64,000 bases of DNA from Halobacterium rubrum (GCF_021729015.1 NZ_JAJQQZ010000003.1:1-64000); one strand, 5' to 3'; shown: positions 8,542 to 18,581, counted from the first letter of the stretch. The notes: generated by a model from the sequence alone, not told the origin. A program made the numbers and translations.

Positions 8542-8577
8542 TTTCCCGTCTAGTGAGAGAGATTAACTAACGGGAAA
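8542..8577. promoter_or_regulatory. Inverted repeat framing the promoter of the FAD/Fe-S dehydrogenase gene
   Basis: TTTCCCGT at 8542-8549 and ACGGGAAA at 8570-8577 are perfect reverse complements. Just inside them TAGT and ACTA also pair. The enclosed TTAACT at 8563-8568 is the likely TATA box, about 25 bases before the GTG start at 8591. A repeat wrapped around the TATA box is well placed for a repressor that blocks TBP/TFB. Confidence 0.6.
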
Positions 8578-8590
8578 CCGTCTGTCCGGT

Positions 8591-11500
8591 GTGGCGATAG
8601 ACGACTCCGCCGACCGCAGCGGGCCCGAGGAAACCGGGCGCGCTCGCGGTCACGACTCTCCGGACTCGGCGGCAGCCGCCGCCGACCTCGCGGCGGACCT
8701 GCGGGACGCCGTCGACGGCGACGTACAGTTCGACGAGTACGCACAGGTGCTGTACGCGACCGACGGCAGCGTCTACGGCGCCCGGCCGGCCGGTGTCGTC
8801 CTCCCCGAGGGCGTCGACGACGTGCGGGCGGCGGTCCGCGTCGCAACCGACCACGACGTGCCGGTGCTCCCGCGGGGCGCAGGGTCCTCGCTCGCGGGGC
8901 AGACCGTCGGTCCAGGGTGCGTGGTGCTCGACCTGAGCAAGCACATGGACGACGTGCTGGCCGTCGACCCGGAGGGGCGGCGCGCGACCGTCCAACCGGG
9001 CGTCGTGCAGGACGACCTCGACGCCGTCCTCGCCGAGCACGGCCTGCAGTTCGCGCCCGACCCCGCCTCGGCGAACCGGGCGACCATCGGGGGCGGCATC
9101 GGGAACAACTCCACGGGCGCCCACTCCGTCCGGTACGGCATCACGGACGCCTACGTCGAGGAACTGCAAGTCGTGCTCGCGGACGGGTCGCTGCTGCACG
9201 CCCGCGAGGTCGTCCTCGACTCCCCCGAGTGGGACGAAATCGTCGCTGGCGACGACCGCGAGGCCGACATCTACCGGACGGTCCGCCGGCTCGTCGAGGA
9301 CAACGCCGACGAGATAGACGCCCGCTACCCGGACCTCAAACGCTGCGTCTCCGGCTACAACCTCCAGAAGGCCGTCTACGAGAACGACGACGGCGAGCGC
9401 GTCCTGAATCTCGCGAAACTCCTCGTCGGCGCCGAGGGAACGCTGGGCACCGTCGTCGAGGCGACGCTTGACCTGGTGACTGTCCCCGAGGAGACGGCGC
9501 TCGCGCTGTACTGCTTCGAGGACCTCGTGGACGCCGTGGCGGCGGTGCCGACGGCGCTCGACTACGACCCCAGCGCCGTCGAACTGATGGACGACGAGGT
9601 GTTCCGGCTCGCCGCCGACTCCCAGGAGTACGCGGAGTACGCCGCGCCCATCCCGGCGGGCTGCGAGACTGCGCTGATGCTGGAGTTCGACGCCGAGTGC
9701 CACGACGACCTCGCGGCCGCCATCGACGCGACGACCGCCGAGTTCGTCGCCGGCGGTGCCGCCTTCGACGTGCTCGAGGCCCACGAGCAGGCTGAGCAGG
9801 ACGCGCTCTGGAAACTCCGGAAGGCAGCGATTCCCCTGTTGATGAGCCTGGAGGGCGACGCGAAGCCCTACCCGTTCATCGAGGACGCGTCCGTGCCGCC
9901 CGAGGAACTCGCCGAGTACGTCCAGGCCTTCGAGGCGGTCCTCGACGACCACGGCACGTCGGCGGCGTACTTCGCCCACGCCGGCGCCGGCACACTCCAC
10001 GTCCGCCCCATCCTGAACCTCAAAGACGAGCGGGGCGTCGAGACGATGCACGCCATCACCGAGGACGTGACGAGTCTCGTGCTGGACCACCACGGCGCGT
10101 TCTCGGGCGAGCACGGGGACGGCCTCGCTCGCACCGAGTTCAACCCCAAGATGTACGGGCCGGAGCTCTGGGCGGCGTTCAAGGAGCTGAAGTCGGCGTT
10201 CGACCCCGACTGGCGGATGAACCCCGGCAAGGTCGTCTACCGGGACGAGGGCGACGTCGCGGAGCCGAGCGACCTGCGGCCGGGCGAGCCAGCGGACGCC
10301 CGTGAGTGGCTCCGCTACGGCGCCGACTACCAGTCAGTCGAGCCGACGACGACCCTGGACTTCGCCGACGAGGGCGGCTTCTCGGACCTCGTGGAGCTCT
10401 GCAACGGCTGCGGGACGTGCCGGCAGACCGGCTCCGACGTGATGTGTCCGACCTACCGCGCGTCCCGGAACGAGGTCGAGTCCACGCGCGGCCGAGCGAA
10501 CATGCTGCGAGCCGCCATCTCCGGGGACCTCCCGGAGGACGAACTGTACTCCGAGCGCTTCCAGGCGGAGGTCCTCGACGTCTGCGTCGGCTGCAAGGCC
10601 TGCGCGAGCGACTGCCCGACGGGCGTCGATCTCGCGAAACTCAAGGCCGAAGCGAAACACCGGTACCACGAGCGTGAGGGCGCTGGCGTCCGCGAGCGAC
10701 TGTTCGCCGACGTGCACCGCCTGCTCGCGCTCGGTAGCGCGCTCGCCCCCGTCTCGAACTGGGCGACCGCCCTCCCGGGGTCCGACTGGGTCGCCGCACG
10801 AGCACTCGGCGTCGCCCCAGAGCGCGACCTCCCGACGTTCCAGCGGGAGACGCTCACCGACTGGTTCGAGGCTCGCGACTCCAGTCCGCCGGCCGACCCC
10901 ACGGACCGGGTTCTGCTGGTCCCCGACGCCTTCACCGAGTACACGAACGCCGCCCCCGGGAAGGCTGCCGTCGAGGTCCTCGAAGCCGCCGGCGTGGATG
11001 TCGCGCTCGCCAACCCACGACCGTCTGGCCGGCCGGCGTACTCGCTGGGGTTCCTGGACCGGGCGCAGCGCCGCGCGGCCGACGTGGTGGACGCGCTCGC
11101 ACCGAGAATCGAGGACGGCTGGACCCCGGTGTTCGTCGAACCGGCGGACGCCGTGGTCGTGCAGGACGACTACCGGGACCTGCTGGACGGCGCAGCGGTC
11201 GACCGGGTAGCGGGAGCCACGCAGGGAATCATGGAGTACCTCGACAGGGAACGCCTGGACGAACAGATCGGCTTCGCGGCCGGGGACGAGCACCTCGCGT
11301 ACCACGGTCACTGCAACCAGAAGGCCGTCGGCACCGACCACCACGCCGTCGGCGTGTTACGGCGCGCCGGCTACCGGGTCGACCCGCTGGACTCGACGTG
11401 CTGCGGGATGGCCGGGAGCTTCGGCTACGAGGCCGAACACTACGACCTCTCGCAGTCCATCGCCGACATCCTCGTCGATAAGGTCGCTGCCACAGACTGC

Positions 11501-11626
11501 GACGAGGTGGTCGCGCCCGGGACGTCCTGCCGCACGCAACTCGAGGGCAGGGACGACGTGGCGGCCGACGGTGACCCCCTGCATCCAATCGAGAAGGTGG
11601 CGCAGTCGCTGGCCGGTTGCGAGTGA
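8591..11626 (+). CDS. FAD-linked oxidase fused to Fe-S/CCG module (D-lactate/glycolate dehydrogenase type)
   Basis: The 1011-residue protein joins a PCMH FAD-binding domain (RGAGSSLAGQTVGPG at about 95-109), an FAD-oxidase C-terminal domain to about residue 540, a ferredoxin-like domain with two 4Fe-4S clusters (C604-N-G-C-G-T-C and C665-V-G-C-K-A-C), and a GlpC/CCG-type C-terminal module with STCCGMAGS at about 935-943. This matches archaeal and bacterial membrane-associated D-2-hydroxyacid dehydrogenases passing electrons to quinones. D-lactate is the most likely substrate, glycolate another. The GTG start is supported by a TATA box at 8563-8568. An inverted repeat surrounds that box. Confidence 0.85.
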   Translation: MAIDDSADRSGPEETGRARGHDSPDSAAAAADLAADLRDAVDGDVQFDEYAQVLYATDGSVYGARPAGVVLPEGVDDVRAAVRVATDHDVPVLPRGAGSSLAGQTVGPGCVVLDLSKHMDDVLAVDPEGRRATVQPGVVQDDLDAVLAEHGLQFAPDPASANRATIGGGIGNNSTGAHSVRYGITDAYVEELQVVLADGSLLHAREVVLDSPEWDEIVAGDDREADIYRTVRRLVEDNADEIDARYPDLKRCVSGYNLQKAVYENDDGERVLNLAKLLVGAEGTLGTVVEATLDLVTVPEETALALYCFEDLVDAVAAVPTALDYDPSAVELMDDEVFRLAADSQEYAEYAAPIPAGCETALMLEFDAECHDDLAAAIDATTAEFVAGGAAFDVLEAHEQAEQDALWKLRKAAIPLLMSLEGDAKPYPFIEDASVPPEELAEYVQAFEAVLDDHGTSAAYFAHAGAGTLHVRPILNLKDERGVETMHAITEDVTSLVLDHHGAFSGEHGDGLARTEFNPKMYGPELWAAFKELKSAFDPDWRMNPGKVVYRDEGDVAEPSDLRPGEPADAREWLRYGADYQSVEPTTTLDFADEGGFSDLVELCNGCGTCRQTGSDVMCPTYRASRNEVESTRGRANMLRAAISGDLPEDELYSERFQAEVLDVCVGCKACASDCPTGVDLAKLKAEAKHRYHEREGAGVRERLFADVHRLLALGSALAPVSNWATALPGSDWVAARALGVAPERDLPTFQRETLTDWFEARDSSPPADPTDRVLLVPDAFTEYTNAAPGKAAVEVLEAAGVDVALANPRPSGRPAYSLGFLDRAQRRAADVVDALAPRIEDGWTPVFVEPADAVVVQDDYRDLLDGAAVDRVAGATQGIMEYLDRERLDEQIGFAAGDEHLAYHGHCNQKAVGTDHHAVGVLRRAGYRVDPLDSTCCGMAGSFGYEAEHYDLSQSIADILVDKVAATDCDEVVAPGTSCRTQLEGRDDVAADGDPLHPIEKVAQSLAGCE

Positions 11627-11656
11627 GACGGCGAAAACCGCGAGAGCGGGAGAGAC

Positions 11657-12877
11657 TTACGCGAACGTCCGGGACGGCTCGGCGGTCGCTTCTGCCTCGG
11701 TGTCCTGCTCGAGCTTCTCGCGGGCGGACTGGAAGTCCTGCATCGTCACTTCCTGGCGGTCGTCGCGGATGGCGAACATCCCCGCCTCCGTGCAGATTGC
11801 CTTCACGTCGGCGCCGGAGAGGTCGTCCGTCTCGGCGGCCAGCGCCGCGAAGTCCACGTCGTCGGCGACGTTCATCTCGCGGGTGTGGATGCGGAAGATC
11901 TTCTCGCGGCCCTCGACGTCCGGGACCGGCACCTCGATGAGGCGGTCGAACCGGCCGGGCCGGAGGATGGCGCGGTCGAGCATGTCGAAGCGGTTGGTGG
12001 CGGCGATGATGCGGATGTCGCCGCGCTCGTCGAAGCCGTCCATCTCGCTCAGGAGCTGCATCATCGTCCGCTGGACCTCGGCGTCGCCCGAGGTCTTCGA
12101 GTCCGTTCGTTTCGAGGCGATGGCGTCGATCTCGTCGATGAAGACGACGGCGGGCTCGTGGTCGCGGGCGACCTGGAAGAGGTCGCGGACGAGCTTCGCG
12201 CCCTCGCCGATGAACTTGTGGACGAGTTCGCTGCCGGCCATCTTGATGAAGGTGGCGTCGGTCTGCTTCGCGACGGCCTTCGCCATCAGGGTCTTCCCGG
12301 TGCCGGGTGGGCCGTGCAGCAGCACGCCGCTGGGCGGGTCGATACCCACGGTCTCGAACAGCCCGGGGTCCTTCATCGGGAGTTCGACAGTCTCGCGGAC
12401 CTCGCGGAGCTGCTCGTCGAGGCCACCGATGTCCTCGTAGCCGACGTCGGGGGACTGGTCGACCTCCATGACGCGGGCGCGGACGTCCGCCTCGTCGTCC
12501 AGCCGGCGGACGACGGACAGCGAGTTGTTGACGGCCACGCGGGCGCCGGGTTCGAGGTCTTCGCGGAGTTCGTCCGTGACCTCGGTGAGGGCTTCCTGGT
12601 TGTTGCCGTGCTGTTTGATGACGGCGCCCTCGTCGTTGAGTTCCTGGACGGTCGCGATGAACAGCGGGGACTGCTTGAGTTTCTTGTTCTCGTGGGAGAG
12701 CCGCTCGAGTTTCTGCTGGTACTTGTTGTTCTCGGCGTTGGCGTCGAGCAACCGGTCGCGCATCTCCTCGTTCTCCTCTTCGAGGGTAGAGAGTTGCTCC
12801 TCTAGCGCCTCGAGCTTCTCCTGCTGAGAGGCGCTGTCGTCGTAGGGGAGCTCCACGTCCTCGACGGTGTCGGTCAT
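11657..12877 (-). CDS. pan: Proteasome-activating nucleotidase (PAN, AAA+ ATPase)
   Basis: The 406-residue subunit forms the hexameric ring that unfolds substrates for the 20S proteasome. An N-terminal coiled coil (about 17-70) is followed by an OB domain, Walker A GPPGTGKT at 189-196, the pore loop KFIGEG at about 221-226, Walker B VVFIDEID at 244-251 and the second region of homology ending in RPGRFDR. The start at 12877 removes an 18-residue non-conserved extension. The C-terminus reads EPSRTFA, so the usual HbYX motif (hydrophobic-Tyr-X) is not intact; Phe stands where Tyr is expected. The gene is divergent from a small HTH gene. Confidence 0.93.
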   Translation of the reverse strand: MTDTVEDVELPYDDSASQQEKLEALEEQLSTLEEENEEMRDRLLDANAENNKYQQKLERLSHENKKLKQSPLFIATVQELNDEGAVIKQHGNNQEALTEVTDELREDLEPGARVAVNNSLSVVRRLDDEADVRARVMEVDQSPDVGYEDIGGLDEQLREVRETVELPMKDPGLFETVGIDPPSGVLLHGPPGTGKTLMAKAVAKQTDATFIKMAGSELVHKFIGEGAKLVRDLFQVARDHEPAVVFIDEIDAIASKRTDSKTSGDAEVQRTMMQLLSEMDGFDERGDIRIIAATNRFDMLDRAILRPGRFDRLIEVPVPDVEGREKIFRIHTREMNVADDVDFAALAAETDDLSGADVKAICTEAGMFAIRDDRQEVTMQDFQSAREKLEQDTEAEATAEPSRTFA

Positions 12878-13000
12878 CACACCGAGGTAGGGGGGTGCCG
12901 CACAAGAGGCTTCGGGTGGTCGTACCCCCACCCGACGAGATTACCACAGTGTATATTCAATTCCGAAACCATTATGCGGGTGCATTCGGTATCGGTAGGT

Positions 13001-13243
13001 ATGAGCGCGACAGCCATCGACGCCGACACCGTGGAAGCCCTCGAAGACCTGCCGCCGAGCGCGAAGCTCGTCGCGAAGGTACTGGAGTACAACGATACCC
13101 TCTCGCAGAGCGAACTCGCCGAGGAAACGCTGCTGCCCGACCGCACAGTCCGGTACGCGCTGACGCGACTCGAGGAACACGACGTCGTCGAGTCGCGCTT
13201 CTCGTTCTCGGACGCCCGCAAGCGCCTCTACACGCTGAACTGA
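13001..13243 (+). CDS. Small winged-helix DNA-binding protein (MarR/TrmB-like)
   Basis: The 80-residue protein is almost entirely a winged helix-turn-helix: LPPSAKLVAKVLEYNDTLSQ, then SELAEETLLPDRTVRYALTRLEEHDVVE as recognition helix and wing. The ATG at 13001 is preceded by CATTATG at about 12970-12976, 27 bases upstream, so the longer ORF from 12974 is rejected. It is divergent from pan across about 120 bases and could regulate it or itself, which is only inferred from position. No effector domain is present. Confidence 0.8.
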   Translation: MSATAIDADTVEALEDLPPSAKLVAKVLEYNDTLSQSELAEETLLPDRTVRYALTRLEEHDVVESRFSFSDARKRLYTLN

Positions 13244-13373
13244 CCCGGCCGCCGCCCTCCACGACGGCCCAGCCACCACTCCTGCATTCGAGGCCGCCCG
13301 CGCTCCCCGCGCTCACCGAACTACTGTCGAGCGCCGAAGCTTTATCCGCCGTACCGCTACACTCTGCCAGTAC

Positions 13374-14663
13374 ATGGCTCGCGTCATCCACACGGGGGAC
13401 ACCCACCTCGGGTACCGACAGTACCACGCCCCCGAGCGACGACAGGACTTCCTCGACGCCTTCCGGGCCGTCGTCGAGGACGCCGTCGACGAGTCCGTCG
13501 ACGCCGTCGTGCACGCCGGCGACCTCTACCACGACCGCCAGCCCGGCCTCCGGGACATCCTCGACACCATCGCCGTGCTGCGGCCGCTCGCGGACGCCGG
13601 CATCCCGTTTCTCGCCGTCGTCGGCAACCACGAGGGCACGCGGGACGCGCAGTGGCTCGACCTCTTCGAGACGCTCGGGCTCGCCGAACGCCTCGACGAC
13701 TCGCCCCGCGTGGTCGACGACACCGCCTTCTACGGGCTGGACTACGTCCCCGAGTCGAAGCGCGACGACCTCGACTACGCGTTCGACGGCCACGACGCGG
13801 ACCGCGCCGCGCTCGTCTCCCACGGCCTGTTCACGCCGTTCCCGCACGCCGACTGGGACCTCGACGTCGTCCTGAGCGAGTCGACGGTGGACTTCGACGC
13901 CGTCCTCCTCGGCGACAACCACGCCGCCGACACCGCGCAGGTCGGCGACACCTGGGTGACGTACTGCGGGTCGACCGAGCGCGCGAGCGCGAGCGAACGC
14001 GACCCCCGTGGCTACAACGTCGTCGAGTTCGACGGTGAGGCCGACGGCGCCGGGAGGGACGGCGTCGCCATCTCCCGGAAGGGCATCGACACCCGCGAGT
14101 TCGTGTTCGTGGACGTCGACCTCGGCCCGGAGGACGGCACGGCGTTCGTCCAGGAGCGCCTGCGCGAGCACGACCTCACGGACGCCGTCGTCGTCGTGAC
14201 CGTCGAGGGCGACGGCGAGAACGTCACGCCGGCCGAGGTCGAGCGCTTCGGCGACGACCACGGCGCCCTCCTCACTCGAGTGAACGACCGCCGCGAGGTC
14301 GACGACGAGACCGACGTCGACGTCTCCTTCGCCGACCCGGACGACGCCGTCAGGGAGCGCGTCCGCGAGATGGGGCTGAGCGAGCCGGCCCTCGACGTCG
14401 ACGAGACCGTGCGGGACGCCACGGTCGCCGACGCGAACGTCCGGCAGCGAGTGAAGCAGCGCGCCGAAGCCGTCCTCGACGGCGACGACGCCGGACTCGA
14501 CGCCGAGCGCGAGGAGGACGCCGACGCCGAGACGGAGGCGAGCAGTACGGAAGAGCCGGCTGTCGCCGCCGACGACGCCGACGTCGCCGACGACGACACC
14601 GCCGGCACCGACGACGGAGCCGAGCCAGACGCCCAGACTGCTACCATGGAGGACTTCCAATGA
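13374..14663 (+). CDS. mre11: DNA double-strand break repair nuclease Mre11
   Basis: The 429-residue protein has the calcineurin-like phosphoesterase motifs in order: GDTHLGY at about 8-14, HAGDLYHD at about 49-56, GNHEG at about 84-88, then SHGLF and GDNHA, which together bind two Mn2+ ions. The C-terminal third is long, acidic and low-complexity, ending MEDFQ. It acts with Rad50 in DNA end processing. A CTTTATCC element lies about 30 bases before the ATG. The stop codon overlaps the rad50 start by four bases (ATGA), implying translational coupling. Confidence 0.95.
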   Translation: MARVIHTGDTHLGYRQYHAPERRQDFLDAFRAVVEDAVDESVDAVVHAGDLYHDRQPGLRDILDTIAVLRPLADAGIPFLAVVGNHEGTRDAQWLDLFETLGLAERLDDSPRVVDDTAFYGLDYVPESKRDDLDYAFDGHDADRAALVSHGLFTPFPHADWDLDVVLSESTVDFDAVLLGDNHAADTAQVGDTWVTYCGSTERASASERDPRGYNVVEFDGEADGAGRDGVAISRKGIDTREFVFVDVDLGPEDGTAFVQERLREHDLTDAVVVVTVEGDGENVTPAEVERFGDDHGALLTRVNDRREVDDETDVDVSFADPDDAVRERVREMGLSEPALDVDETVRDATVADANVRQRVKQRAEAVLDGDDAGLDAEREEDADAETEASSTEEPAVAADDADVADDDTAGTDDGAEPDAQTATMEDFQ

Positions 14664-17323
14664 GGTTCACGCGACTGTCGCTGACGAACTTCAAGTGCTA
14701 CGAGGACGCCGACGTGGCGCTGGACCGCGGGGTGACGGTCATCCACGGGCTGAACGGCAGCGGGAAGTCCAGCCTGCTGGAGGCGTGTTTCTTCGCGCTG
14801 TACGGCACCAGTGCGCTCGACAAGACGCTCGACGAGGTCGTCACCATCGGCGAGGAGGAGGCCGAAATCGACCTCTGGTTCGAGCACGCCGGCGGCGACT
14901 ACCACGTCCACCGACGCGTGCGGTACACGGGCGACCGCGCCCAGACCGCCGACTGCGTACTGGAGACGCCATCGGGCCAGATCGAGGGCGTGCAGGACGT
15001 CGAGGGCCACGTCGCAGACCTGCTGCGGATGGACGCCGAGGCGTTCGTGAACTGCGCGTACGTCCGGCAGGGCGAGGTGAACAAGCTCATCAACGCCTCC
15101 CCGAGCACCCGCCAGGACATGATCGACGACCTGCTCCAGCTCGGGAAGCTCGAAGACTACCGGCAGCGCGCCGGCGACGCCCGCCTCGGCGTCGAGGACG
15201 TCAAGAGCAACGTCGAGGGGAAAATCGACCAGCTCGACGACCAGATTTCGGAGAAGGAGGCCGCAGACCCCCACGACCGCCTCGCGACCCTCAAATCCGA
15301 GCTCGCTGACGTGAACGAGGACATCGAGAACTTCGACGAGCAGCGCGAGCAGGCCCAGGAGACGCTGGACGAGGCGGAGGATGTCCTCGAACGCTACGAG
15401 GAGAAGCGCGAGGAGCTGGCGGGCGTCGAGGACACGATAGCGGAGGTCCGGGAGGCCGTCGTGGAGGCGGAGAGCGAGCGCGAGGACCTCGCCGACCGCG
15501 TCAGCGAGCACCGCGAGCGAGCCGGGGAACTCGACGACGAGGCCGCAGCCCTCGCAGACGAGGCCGGGCTCGACGACCCGGACGCCGAGTCGGCCGCGGC
15601 TGAACGCGACGCCGTCGCCGAACAGCGGGAGGCGGTGACCGAGCAGGTGAGCGACCTCGCGCCCGAGGTGTCGCGGCTCACCGAGCAGGCCGACAGCGCC
15701 GCCGAGCGAGCCGACGACCTCGAAGAGCGCGCGGAGGCGCTGCGCGAGGAGGCGGCCGACCTCGACGCCGAAGCGGACGACGCGGCTGCGAAGCGCGACG
15801 AGGCAGCCGACCGCATCGAGGCGCTGGACGCCGACATCGAGGACGCGAAGACGGCATTCGACGACGCACCGGTCGAGTTCGGTGACGCCGAGGCGTTCCT
15901 CGCCGACGCCGAGACCGAGCGCGAAGAACTGCGTGAGCAGCGGGAGGAGGTCCGTGCCGACCTCCAGTCGGCCGAGGACCGGGTCGCGGAGGCCGAGGAG
16001 CTCCTCGACGAGGGGAAGTGCCCCGAGTGCGGGCAGCCGGTCGAGGGCTCCCCGCACGTCGAGAGCGTCGACGAGTACCGCGAACGCGTCGCCGACCTCG
16101 AGGCCGACCTCGAAGCCGTCGAGCGCGACCTCGACGAGGTGGCCGAGCGCGTCGACCGCGCCGAGTCGCTGGTGGACGCAGAGCGCGAGGTCGCGGACCT
16201 CCAGCGGGACCGCGAACTCGCCGTCGAACGCCGCGACGAGCGGGACGAAGCCGCCGAAGCGAAGCGCGAGCAGGCGGCGGAGAAGCGCGAGCGCGCCGAC
16301 GACCTCGACGACGAAGCCGAGGACGCACGCGAAGAAGCTGAGCAAAAAGAACAGAAAACTGATGAGAAACAGCAGAAGTTGGGTGAACTTCAGTCCGAGA
16401 AGCTGGAGCTCGAGCAACGAATCGAACAGTTGGACGACCTCGTCGACGTCCTCGAAGCAGCTGTCGAGGCACGGGAGACGGCCGAGCGCCTCACCGAGAA
16501 GCGCGAGTCGCTGGCCGACCAGAACGAGGAGCGCCGCGACCGGCTGTCGGACCTGCGGGAGCGCAAGCGCGCCCTCGAGAGCGAGTTCGACGACGACCGC
16601 GTCGAGGCCGCCCGCGAGGACAGAGAGCGCGCCGAGGACTACCTCGAACAGGTCGAGCCGAAACTCGAAGCCCTCCGAGAACGGAAAGACGACCTCACCG
16701 AGAACATCGGGGACCTCAAAGGAGAAATTAGACGATTAGAGGAGCTGCGCGAGGAGCGCGAGCGCGTGCAGTCCCGGTACGAGGACCTCCAGGCGCTGCA
16801 CGACGAGGTCTCGGAACTGGAGTCGACGTACGGCGAGTTGCGGGCGGAGCTCCGCCAGCAGAACGTCTCGAAGCTCGAACGCCTCCTGAACGAGACGTTC
16901 GAGCTGGTGTACCAGAACGACTCGTACGCCCGCATCGAGCTCTCCGGCGAGTACGAGCTCACCGTCTACCAGAAGGACGGCGAGCCGCTGGAACCCGAGC
17001 AGCTCTCCGGCGGGGAGCGCGCGCTGTTCAACCTCAGTCTGCGGACCGCTATCTACCGGCTGCTCGCGGAGGGCATCGACGGCGAGGCGCCGCTGCCGCC
17101 GCTCATCCTCGACGAGCCGACGGTGTTCCTGGACTCCGGGCACGTCTCCCAGCTCGTGGAGCTCGTGGAGTCGATGCGCCGGCTGGGCGTCGAACAGATC
17201 GTCGTCGTGAGCCACGACGAGGAGCTGGTGGACGCCGCCGACGACGTGGTGCGCGTCGAGAAAGACGCCACCTCGAACCGGTCGAAAGTGGTCCGCGACG
17301 AGACTGTCCCGCTGGCTGACTAG
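14660..17323 (+). CDS. rad50: DNA double-strand break repair ATPase Rad50
   Basis: The 887-residue SMC-like protein has Walker [10 protein letters not shown] at 30-38, a long antiparallel coiled coil with the zinc hook KCPECGQPV at about residues 453-461 (C454 and C457), the ABC signature [12 protein letters not shown] near 781, and Walker [12 protein letters not shown] near 815. It forms the Mre11-Rad50 complex that tethers and processes DNA ends. It starts within the mre11 stop codon. The coiled coil is rich in Glu, Arg and Ala; a patch at about 16335-16400 uses AT-rich codons (AAA, ACT, GAT, TTG) unlike the rest of the gene. Confidence 0.96.
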   Translation: MRFTRLSLTNFKCYEDADVALDRGVTVIHGLNGSGKSSLLEACFFALYGTSALDKTLDEVVTIGEEEAEIDLWFEHAGGDYHVHRRVRYTGDRAQTADCVLETPSGQIEGVQDVEGHVADLLRMDAEAFVNCAYVRQGEVNKLINASPSTRQDMIDDLLQLGKLEDYRQRAGDARLGVEDVKSNVEGKIDQLDDQISEKEAADPHDRLATLKSELADVNEDIENFDEQREQAQETLDEAEDVLERYEEKREELAGVEDTIAEVREAVVEAESEREDLADRVSEHRERAGELDDEAAALADEAGLDDPDAESAAAERDAVAEQREAVTEQVSDLAPEVSRLTEQADSAAERADDLEERAEALREEAADLDAEADDAAAKRDEAADRIEALDADIEDAKTAFDDAPVEFGDAEAFLADAETEREELREQREEVRADLQSAEDRVAEAEELLDEGKCPECGQPVEGSPHVESVDEYRERVADLEADLEAVERDLDEVAERVDRAESLVDAEREVADLQRDRELAVERRDERDEAAEAKREQAAEKRERADDLDDEAEDAREEAEQKEQKTDEKQQKLGELQSEKLELEQRIEQLDDLVDVLEAAVEARETAERLTEKRESLADQNEERRDRLSDLRERKRALESEFDDDRVEAAREDRERAEDYLEQVEPKLEALRERKDDLTENIGDLKGEIRRLEELREERERVQSRYEDLQALHDEVSELESTYGELRAELRQQNVSKLERLLNETFELVYQNDSYARIELSGEYELTVYQKDGEPLEPEQLSGGERALFNLSLRTAIYRLLAEGIDGEAPLPPLILDEPTVFLDSGHVSQLVELVESMRRLGVEQIVVVSHDEELVDAADDVVRVEKDATSNRSKVVRDETVPLAD

Positions 17324-17362
17324 TCCCGGAAGACTCCTTACCGTGGAGGGCAAGTGGCCACT

Positions 17363-17623
17363 ATGCCGACGAGTCAGGGCACGTCCTCGGGCACCAGGAC
17401 GACAACGACGACGGCGGGGGAAGCAGAGAACAGGGGCGGGAGCGCGGCGATGCGGCAGCTACTGTGGCTGGGCGGGGGACTCGCACTGCTCGGCGCCGCC
17501 CTCAGCGTCGGCGGTATCGCGGCGTCGACGCCGCTTTTGTGGGCGTTCGGGCTCGGAGCGGTGGCGGTGTCGCTGTCGGTGCTTGCGGTCACCGGCTATC
17601 ACGGCCGCGCTCAGTCGGCCTGA
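17363..17623 (+). CDS. Small hypothetical two-helix membrane protein
   Basis: The 86-residue protein has a Ser/Thr/Gly-rich polar N-terminus of about 30 residues and two adjacent hydrophobic helices (LLWLGGGLALLGAALSVGG and LLWAFGLGAVAVSLSVLAVTG). The start at 17363 is chosen over the GTG at 17354 because CCTTACC sits about 26 bases upstream. It converges on the following reverse-strand gene with a 13-base overlap. I recognise no family. Confidence 0.6.
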   Translation: MPTSQGTSSGTRTTTTTAGEAENRGGSAAMRQLLWLGGGLALLGAALSVGGIAASTPLLWAFGLGAVAVSLSVLAVTGYHGRAQSA

Positions 17624-18039
17624 CGGAGTGCGTCGACGCCGTCGCGGCCGTCCGCTGTGAGTTCGTACGCGCGTTCGCCACCGACAGTCGTCTCCGCGAG
17701 GAGGCCGGCCGCGCGGAGTTCGGTGGTGGCGCCGAGGAAGTCGCTCTCGCAGGCCGCGGCGTCGGAAAGCAGTTCTCTGACCGGCTGCGGACCGTCGTCG
17801 GCGAGGGCGACGAGCAACCCGAACTGCCAGTCCTCGTGGCAGGAGCGGGCGACGCGGCGAGCGGGCCCGGGGACGCTGCTGGCGAGCGCCTCGAAGGGGG
17901 ACTCGCCGCCCGCGGGCTCGAGCTCGTCGTTCGGTAGGAAGGCCTCCTCGCCGGTCTCGGGGTCTCTGACTCTGCTGCTCTCGGAGCTCTCTTTGAGGAG
18001 GAGCCAGCGGCGGCCGTCTGCGTCCCGTACCGTCTGCAC
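17611..18039 (-). CDS. Conserved haloarchaeal protein with a C-terminal winged-helix-like region
   Basis: This is a 142-residue acidic protein. The N-terminal half begins with a short beta-rich region (MQTVRDADGRRWLLLKESSE). The C-terminal half, from about residue 70, reads like a winged helix: FGLLVALADDGPQPVRELLS, then GATTELRAAGLLAETTVGGERAYELTADG with a typical wing and closing strand. A transcription-related role is possible but not shown. It precedes two small reverse-strand genes close to polB. Confidence 0.68.
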   Translation of the reverse strand: MQTVRDADGRRWLLLKESSESSRVRDPETGEEAFLPNDELEPAGGESPFEALASSVPGPARRVARSCHEDWQFGLLVALADDGPQPVRELLSDAAACESDFLGATTELRAAGLLAETTVGGERAYELTADGRDGVDALRQAD

Positions 18040-18064
18040 GCCCGGCAGAACGAGGTCGGCGGCG

Positions 18065-18346
18065 TTAGTCCTTGCGGGTGTACGTGCGGTACCTGAAGCC
18101 GCCGTAGACCGAGAGGACGATGCCGGCCGCGAGCAGGCTGCCGCCGGCGTCCCAGTCCCCCTGGAAGCCGACGAGCATCGCGCCGATGCTCAGCGAGAGG
18201 ATGGCGGCGTTGAAGACGAGGACGAGCGTCCAGAACTTGCGCTGGAGTTCGGTGCTGGCGGCCGACGCGTCCGGGATGTCGACCGAGGGTGCCAGCTCCT
18301 GCTCGGTCTCGGATTCTTCGTCGGCGAACGGGAGGTCGTCGAGCAC
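18065..18346 (-). CDS. Small conserved membrane protein
   Basis: The 93-residue product begins with an acidic stretch (LDDLPFADEESETEQELAPS) followed by two membrane helices (FWTLVLVFNAAILSLSIGAML and AGGSLLAAGIVLSVYGGFRY) and a basic tail. The longest ORF starts at 18511, but its first 55 residues look non-coding. A GTG at 18346 follows a GCTTTCC element by about 25 bases and gives a plausible acidic haloarchaeal N-terminus. No function is assigned. Confidence 0.68.
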   Translation of the reverse strand: MLDDLPFADEESETEQELAPSVDIPDASAASTELQRKFWTLVLVFNAAILSLSIGAMLVGFQGDWDAGGSLLAAGIVLSVYGGFRYRTYTRKD

Positions 18347-18386
18347 GACGGAAACTGGGGTGTGTGGGAGGAAAGCGTTACTGGTT

Positions 18387-18581
18387 CTAGAGGGCGTCGC
18401 CCAGTGGCACGGCGTTCGTGCCTTTGAGCCACGCGAGCGGATTCTCCGCGTCGTAGAGTACGACCCCGTCGTCTGTGTCGTAGGCTTCGACGCTGTCTCG
18501 TGCGTCGTCACCCTCTGGCAGCTGTGGGACGTCGTTGTGGCGATGCCGGTCGCCCGCTGCGTGGTCTGTCACGTCTGTCAC
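18387..18581 (-). CDS. Small conserved haloarchaeal protein, DUF7331-like
   Basis: The ~64-residue product ends in AYDTDDGVVLYDAENPLAWL plus a short tail, a strongly conserved pattern I associate with a family of small haloarchaeal proteins of unknown function (DUF7331, tentative). The likely start is the GTG at 18581, about 30 bases after a CTTATACC box (reverse strand, 18609-18616). An in-frame GTG at 18572 is an alternative. It is divergent from polB, sharing an intergenic region of about 100 bases. Confidence 0.62.
   Translation of the reverse strand: MTDVTDHAAGDRHRHNDVPQLPEGDDARDSVEAYDTDDGVVLYDAENPLAWLKGTNAVPLGDAL

Noticed and set aside
14012-16417. 801-codon reverse ORF opposite mre11-rad50
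   Set aside because: It is antisense to rad50; its Leu/Val/Arg-rich composition is a mirror of the Glu/Asp-rich coiled coil and it has no promoter.
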